From Diploscapter coronatus (Eukaryota; Nematoda; Chromadorea; Rhabditida; Rhabditidae): DNA of 64,000 nt. Below the pieces are notes generated by a model. The model was given only the letters and a program-made list of their open reading frames with translations, made no database searches and was not told the origin of the DNA. How positions within the stretch are numbered: position 1 is the stretch's first letter; each line of letters opens with the position of its first letter. Shown here one piece after another: positions 58,704 to 64,000 of the stretch. The position numbers were made by a program, and so were the translations under genes. The stretch spans positions 46,399,201 to 46,463,200 of the forward strand of contig OZ038422.1 in assembly GCA_964036155.1 (NCBI GenBank), read 5' to 3'.

Positions 58704-60559
58704 TACACCCAAGGAAATATTGATATGTCTTTGATGAATAAGTCATAAGAAGCAAATAAACGAAGAAAAACGATAATAAATTACGAAAACAGCCAAATAT
58801 TTTCAGTTGAAAGCTAGAAAACTGCCAAGTCCAGTTCTAGACACCATTGATGCATCGATTATTGATTACGGTTCAGAATCACACCGCAGAATCAGTAGAT
58901 GATGAGTTAATGCGAAAACTTGCAGCGAGTGACATTGAAAGGAATTTCTGTCCATCTCTAACTCTATTTATTTTCGCCTTCTCTAACCTTTTCTCCCAAT
59001 CTTCGCCTCTCCACTCCCCACCTGTGATGTGTTTAGTCGGAAGAATGTCAACGAGTGTTCTGCAGCCTCACAGCCTAGTCTATGCTGCAGGTATATGGCC
59101 CTGGCCTATGAATAATCCTCCACAGTCATTTCCATTCCACGATTCCTCTCCTCTCCGTACTTTACATTTGATTTCTGACTTTACATTTCACGCTACTTTC
59201 AAACTTTACTTTTATCCACGCATTCATTCTTTTTGCTTATTACACTCTCGAATCCACGAAGTGTATATTGCGGTGTAGCTCTTATTACTAGCAGCAAGCC
59301 TATATAAGATTCGTTCAGGATCGATTTTCATATCATTTGGACATCCGGATCAAGCCCAGGCTATCATCTGATCGCTTCAGGCCAAACCCGGTAAGCTCCC
59401 AAAGTTCACTATTCGATTTCCCCTCGTCCCTTATTCGTGTGCACCGAATCGTGCTGGCTAATACGCAGACAGGGATCTCTATACATCGCTACTAATTCAA
59501 TGCGGGCAAATCTCTCGTCCCACGCATTAGCATAGACGAAGAATATTGGTCGACGATACAGCACACGGCCGCTCAGCCCATCTTTCCACTTTCATGATTT
59601 TTCAAATTAATTAGCGAACACGAGAATTGCGGATTTGCCTCATTATCCCCTGGTTCCTGCCTATATCCCCTAATTTCAAATTCCCTGGTAACACTGCCAA
59701 ACTTCGAATAGGATGGACTAAAGTCTGACACGATTTTTATTTTGTCGCAGTTCGTGAGAATTTATGAATTTCTACCGAGAAGAACTACGCAAAAGTACCA
59801 CGATTCTGCACAGCATCAAGATGGATTTCCTGTCGAATACCGGTAATCTTTTCCATCAATGGTATTTTTATTTTTCCAATGAGCAGATAAAATAGATGGA
59901 CTTATGTAAATCCGTGCACAACAACGATGTGAAAGTGCTGCTGCAATTGTCAAAAATGGAAAGCGAATTTGCGCTTGTCCATTTATTGAATGCAGCATTT
60001 CATCGCACGATTCGCAATTCAGAGCGATTGCGTCCCGTGACTCAGTCAGCTCATTGTTCCAATCATCAACAAACCAAAAGCGCTTCTGCGAAATTTGCTG
60101 AAATGACTCCGGAGTCGATCTCCTCATATTTCAGCATACGACAATTCGTTCTTGTCTATTTTTATCACCAGTGGCATTTCTCACGGCCCAAAACAACAAA
60201 TCGCATTACGGAATATCACACTTATCAATATTTATTTTACACATGAATTCAGCGATATGTTCAATTCCATTTTCGCATACATCGCTTCTTGATGTTATTC
60301 TATTTTCAAAATATCAATGCATAATTTGCACGTCGCGTTGCTTTTTTCGGAATAGTCAAAATCAAAACATATCATAGTCATCGCTTGTGTGGCATTTTCT
60401 CCATTGTACCTTCCGGAACCGCTTGCCTTTTCTTCGTCTCTATAGTGACCCCGTCCGTTCCTTACCCTTTCGGGTCCTCCTAATTTGGCCCCAATCCATA
60501 TTCTATTCTTGCCTTTTCTTCGCTCAATTTTCGCTATATGACCGAATAAAATATGCAAA
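58704..60559. other. Region upstream of the last plus-strand gene
   Basis: A TATA box at 59301-59308 and a donor at 59391 (CCCG|GTAAGC) outline a possible non-coding first exon of the gene at 60560. No coding exon is supported otherwise. Confidence 0.4.
59301..59308 (+). promoter_or_regulatory. Candidate TATA-box promoter
   Basis: TATATAAG is followed about 30 bases downstream by initiator-like sequence and by a splice donor at 59391, suggesting a short untranslated first exon. The link to the coding exons at 60560 is an inference. Confidence 0.4.
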
Positions 60560-61342
60560 ATGCGACGATTTACGCAGAAAAAGAAATTACAAGTGCCGAA
60601 GGACGACGGGGAGAATTCATTTCTATTGAACGGGAACAATAGTGAAATGGCGAGGCGATTAACTCAAGCAAAAATAGCTAGCTCGAGAAGCATGGGTAGG
60701 TATCAACACATCGTTATAACAGGATATTTGGTGATAGAATGCGGAAGAAATGAAAATAATAAGGAAATAGCCAGTTATTCGGTGCACACTGGCCAAAAGA
60801 AGACGGAGGATAGCTAATTCCCTAATTGATGCTTATAAATTATGAACTATTTTCCGATACAAGCAGGAGTTCGATGAAATTTATGAGATTAAAGTTCTGC
60901 ATGCAAAAGTAATTATAAGTTTACTCGGATCAAAAATGATTTATTTCAGAGTTTTCAACTTCAACTACTCGTAAGTCGTCGCTACACAATTTTAGCTTCT
61001 TCTCGACAAGTTCTCAGGTACTTTTGATTTTAGTTTGATATCGATAAAATAGCCTCGAGAGTTTCGCTTTTATGCCCGAATCATGAAAAATAAACAATAA
61101 CAACACACAAAGGAAATCGAATTTTTTGCTTTTAAAGTTTTCGGAAATTGAAATTTTTGATATATATGATTGATTGAGAAAAGTTTCAATTGAACTTGTT
61201 TGATGACTTGATTTGAATTGACCATCAACATTGCAGCAGCGTCGATACTCAATTGCTATTCCTTGGAACAACAACAATAACAATCAGGAGAAGCAACGGA
61301 CAAACGACAACGACAAACTCGAGGAGGAGGAAAACAACGCTG
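60560..61342 (+). CDS. Unidentified gene, first coding exons (3' part outside window)
   Basis: Three exons join in phase: 60560-60695, 60950-61017 and 61237-61342. The reading frame starts MRRFTQKKKLQVPKDDGENS, continues with a Ser/Arg-rich segment (STSTTRKSSLHNFSFFSTSS, then QQRRYSIAIPW) and ends in an Asn/Glu-rich run (NNNNNNQEKQRTNDNDKLEE). RRYS is a PKA-type phosphorylation site. The composition is that of a disordered N-terminus, as found in ion channels and signalling proteins, but I recognise no family. No continuing exon is visible up to the window end, so the next intron is at least 2.6 kb or the model is incomplete. Phase agreement across three exons with good splice sites is the main evidence that it is real. 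Confidence 0.55.
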
Positions 61343-64000
61343 GTAATTTTTATTCCGAATTAGCATGTTTTCACAATATTTCAAGACAAAATTATACACA
61401 CCGAAATTTGTACAAATTTGATCAAAATCAGAGACCCCAAACTCCGTCCACTTTGTGAAGCAAAAATTGTTCAATTTTATATCCACTTTATTATTGCGTT
61501 AATTGATCGATTTCGCGGGAAACTTTCTACTATAAATATTCAAGTGAGCATATAAACGAACGATTTGCGCTATTAAAACGCTGTAAAACAGTCAGGAACT
61601 GTTCTGGAGCCGTTTGAAGTTCGCTCGTCAAGAAAATTTCGTGTATCTTGCATTTTTATTCGAAAAAAGTTATGTCCAACAAAACCCACACAAATTTATG
61701 ATACTTTTGATCCTGCCGAATATTTTGGAACAAAAAATAAAAAAAAAATACAATTTCAAATTGGCACAACCGGTTTGAAAGTCGCTATTTTCAAAAGTAC
61801 GCAATGTACACCCTTTAATAGGATCATCAGATTGGAAAGAAAAAAATAGCTCAACTCCTCCTATAACAAGCCCGATTCAATGGTGTATTTTAAAGCGCAA
61901 TAATCAATTTCGAAAAATCACTTGAGACCCCTAATCAAAATGTCTGCTTTCAAAGTACCTGCGTTATCAATGACAAGAATTATCAAGTTATTCTTTCGAA
62001 ATTCATAACATACAAGTTTTAACGAAAAAAGTATTCCTAGTCAAAGGTGGTCAAAATAAGTATTCCAACATTCAACTTTTTCTAGACAATAACCTCACAC
62101 AATCGTCCGTTTAGTATTCTTCCAATTCTCCCACTCTCAAGTGCCCTTTCGAATACGAATTCGAACTATACCGTTTTACTAGTTGCTAGCTTTTTTGTGC
62201 CTCAAGGCGCTACTTCTCAATATTTTATCGATTCGCAATTTGATTTTCGCCGATCACTAATTTTGTCTTGGATTTCTCGAAGGCACCCCACTTCATATCT
62301 ATTGATTCATGCACCATTTCGTACTAATATTTTGATGACTCATACAAATAACTGCCTCAAAAAGCTTATTAAGCCACTTTAAAATTCTTTAAATCATTTT
62401 TCGAACCGTTCATGTTGAATGTTAGAAATTAGTGAGGGTTTTCGGCCATAAATCAAATCTGATACCCCCTATTACCGTTCGCGTTCAATTTTACCTGCAA
62501 ATTTTCCGAGTCAACGATAATTATCGATTTTCAATTTTATGCGAGTCAGCAATCATCTCTTTTCACTTATCCCGCCTACTTTCGCCTTTTTCATTAAGCG
62601 AATTTCAATTCTTCGAAAAACAAGCCAAATACAAGTTTCGGCTTTCTTATTATTGACTCATTATTTTCATTTTTAGAAAACAATTTTCTCAAAGTTTCGG
62701 TTCACAAAAAATCATCATTGAAATTTCCATTCATCAATTTTGGCTATTTTTGAATCGCCGTAGAACGTAGAACTGCGCTTTGCTCTTTCGAACCGATCGG
62801 TACTTTTTTGGCTTTAGACAAATCTTCGAGAAAAACATCGCCAGACTATTTTCAGCGACTATCTTCAGTCATGTAACTCGAGATTTTTAGTTGATATCTT
62901 TGATTTTCGTGCCTAAAAATGCCCCGTTAAGCGATAAAACACGCGATTAGATCGAATGGTCGATACCGATTTTATAAATAAACTTTGCATGTCATTCGTC
63001 TTCCTCCCTGTCATAAAACACGCATCTTTCAAAAACGCGATAAATTCTCAAAATGTAAACCCTCAAACTTGTTTTACGAGTTAGATAAGTTTGATTAGCC
63101 AAATTTTAGTGACTTTAAAAATATTCTTAGCCTACCTCAATATTTTCAATGGAAGCCATTAATTTCAAATAGTTCCAATAAAATTATAAGCTGATTAAAC
63201 GATCAAGTTACATTTTTAGAATATCTTCTTGCTTTTCTGCTTATAATTCAAAAAAGATAGCCGTGTGTCTATTATTCGTTGGCAATTTTCATCCCTTTAT
63301 CAGTTTTCGCTCCTCGTTTTATTTGCTTTTTTCCCATGTCCTTCTGATTGCATTACACCAGATTGGCACACTAGATTTCCATAGATTTTGGCTGCGTATC
63401 ATCAGCTGAGTTTTTCTCCTAAATATTCGAAAAATTGAATATCTAGCCAGAAGATGTTGAAGAAAATTGTATCCATCTTCGAAAACAATGTTGTTATTTT
63501 CACAAATTGTTTATCCAAAACACGATTGCTTTCCTGACTTACAAAAACATCTGCTTCTATTCTAATTGCAGTACCACGAATGTAAACTTTCGACCCTACA
63601 TTTTTCCCAAGTTTACAATTATAATCTCCGGCGCCCTGCATTTGCATAGCAATTGAGACTTTTCCTCAATTTATTCGCATTCTCTCCCTTCCTTATGTGA
63701 TTTGCTGCTTTCTCTGATTCTGATGCCCTCTGGCAATTTTACCATTCAATTTCTTTTCTGCTGTCATTTCATTTCCATCCCATTGGCTGCCCTGCCCCAG
63801 CTTCTAGCCATTCCTCTTTACCTCTACCTGTTTTTCTGTCAAAAATTGGCTCCATTCTAATTTCCCTACGTGTAATTATCGTATCGTTCACTGCAGCAAC
63901 AAAAACAAACACTTCGCTGCCTTTTTCAGCCGAAATAATAAGAAACTACCATTGAATTCGAAGTTCTGCAAAAATCGAAATTTTACGTTTTGGTTTAAAC
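61343..64000. other. Presumed intron or intergenic DNA to the window end
   Basis: AT-rich sequence with no frame showing both splice signals and plausible protein composition. A donor (GCTG|GTAATT) at 61343 starts it. Pyrimidine-rich plus-strand stretches near 63640-63840 resemble those upstream of other genes here. Confidence 0.4.

Noticed and set aside
1..64000. CRISPR arrays, prokaryotic operons, rRNA genes
   Set aside because: No regularly spaced repeats or rRNA-like blocks were seen; the gene structure is eukaryotic throughout.

Overview
The window looks like a piece of a rhabditid (clade V) nematode chromosome. It is AT-rich. Every well-supported gene is split by short introns of roughly 30 to 400 bases that end in the nematode acceptor TTTTCAG or TTTTTAG, and several start codons sit a few bases after such an acceptor, as expected for spliced-leader trans-splicing. 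Gene content is animal and nematode-like: eyes absent, a LIN-10/Mint scaffold, MAU-2, mitochondrial Mn-SOD, a DEG/ENaC channel and an insulin-like peptide with a CPPGG B chain. All gene models below were assembled by hand from splice signals, phase and family resemblance; no alignment or transcript was available.

Layout. 0.7-2.6 kb (-): four-pass membrane protein with four PY motifs. 4.2-5.0 kb (-): cytochrome c oxidase subunit 6C, head to head with 5.8-7.3 kb (+): TFIIA large subunit. 8.3-9.6 kb (-): decayed gamma-butyrobetaine hydroxylase-like gene. 12.6-18.0 kb (-): eyes absent, with a long first intron and degenerate phosphatase motifs. 19.9-21.5 kb (-): another four-pass membrane protein. 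23.1-25.9 kb (-): DEG/ENaC channel subunit. 27.5-29.5 kb (+): insulin-like peptide. 30.2-34.2 kb (-): MAU-2, just downstream of 34.6-36.0 kb (-): Mn superoxide dismutase. 36.8-38.1 kb (+): ceramide-1-phosphate transfer protein, followed by 39.0-43.0 kb (+): WDR75. 44.6-45.8 kb (+): calponin/transgelin. 47.5-54.1 kb (-): LIN-10. 57.4-58.7 kb: a dead Tc1/mariner copy. 60.6-61.3 kb (+): first exons of an unidentified gene that runs out of the window.

How they relate. Two gene pairs look like operons firing away from a shared 0.8-kb region: sod-2 then mau-2 on the minus strand, CPTP then WDR75 on the plus strand. In both, an AATAAA lies about 115-120 bases before the downstream start codon, and a splice acceptor lies at or just before that start. 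From memory, lin-10 and mau-2 are neighbours on C. elegans chromosome I, where eya-1 and sod-2 also lie; if so, this block is a rearranged piece of the same ancestral chromosome.

The rest is non-coding: purine-rich and simple-repeat intergenic DNA, several inverted-repeat (MITE-like) hairpins and a tRNA-like fragment. I saw no CRISPR array, rRNA or intact tRNA.
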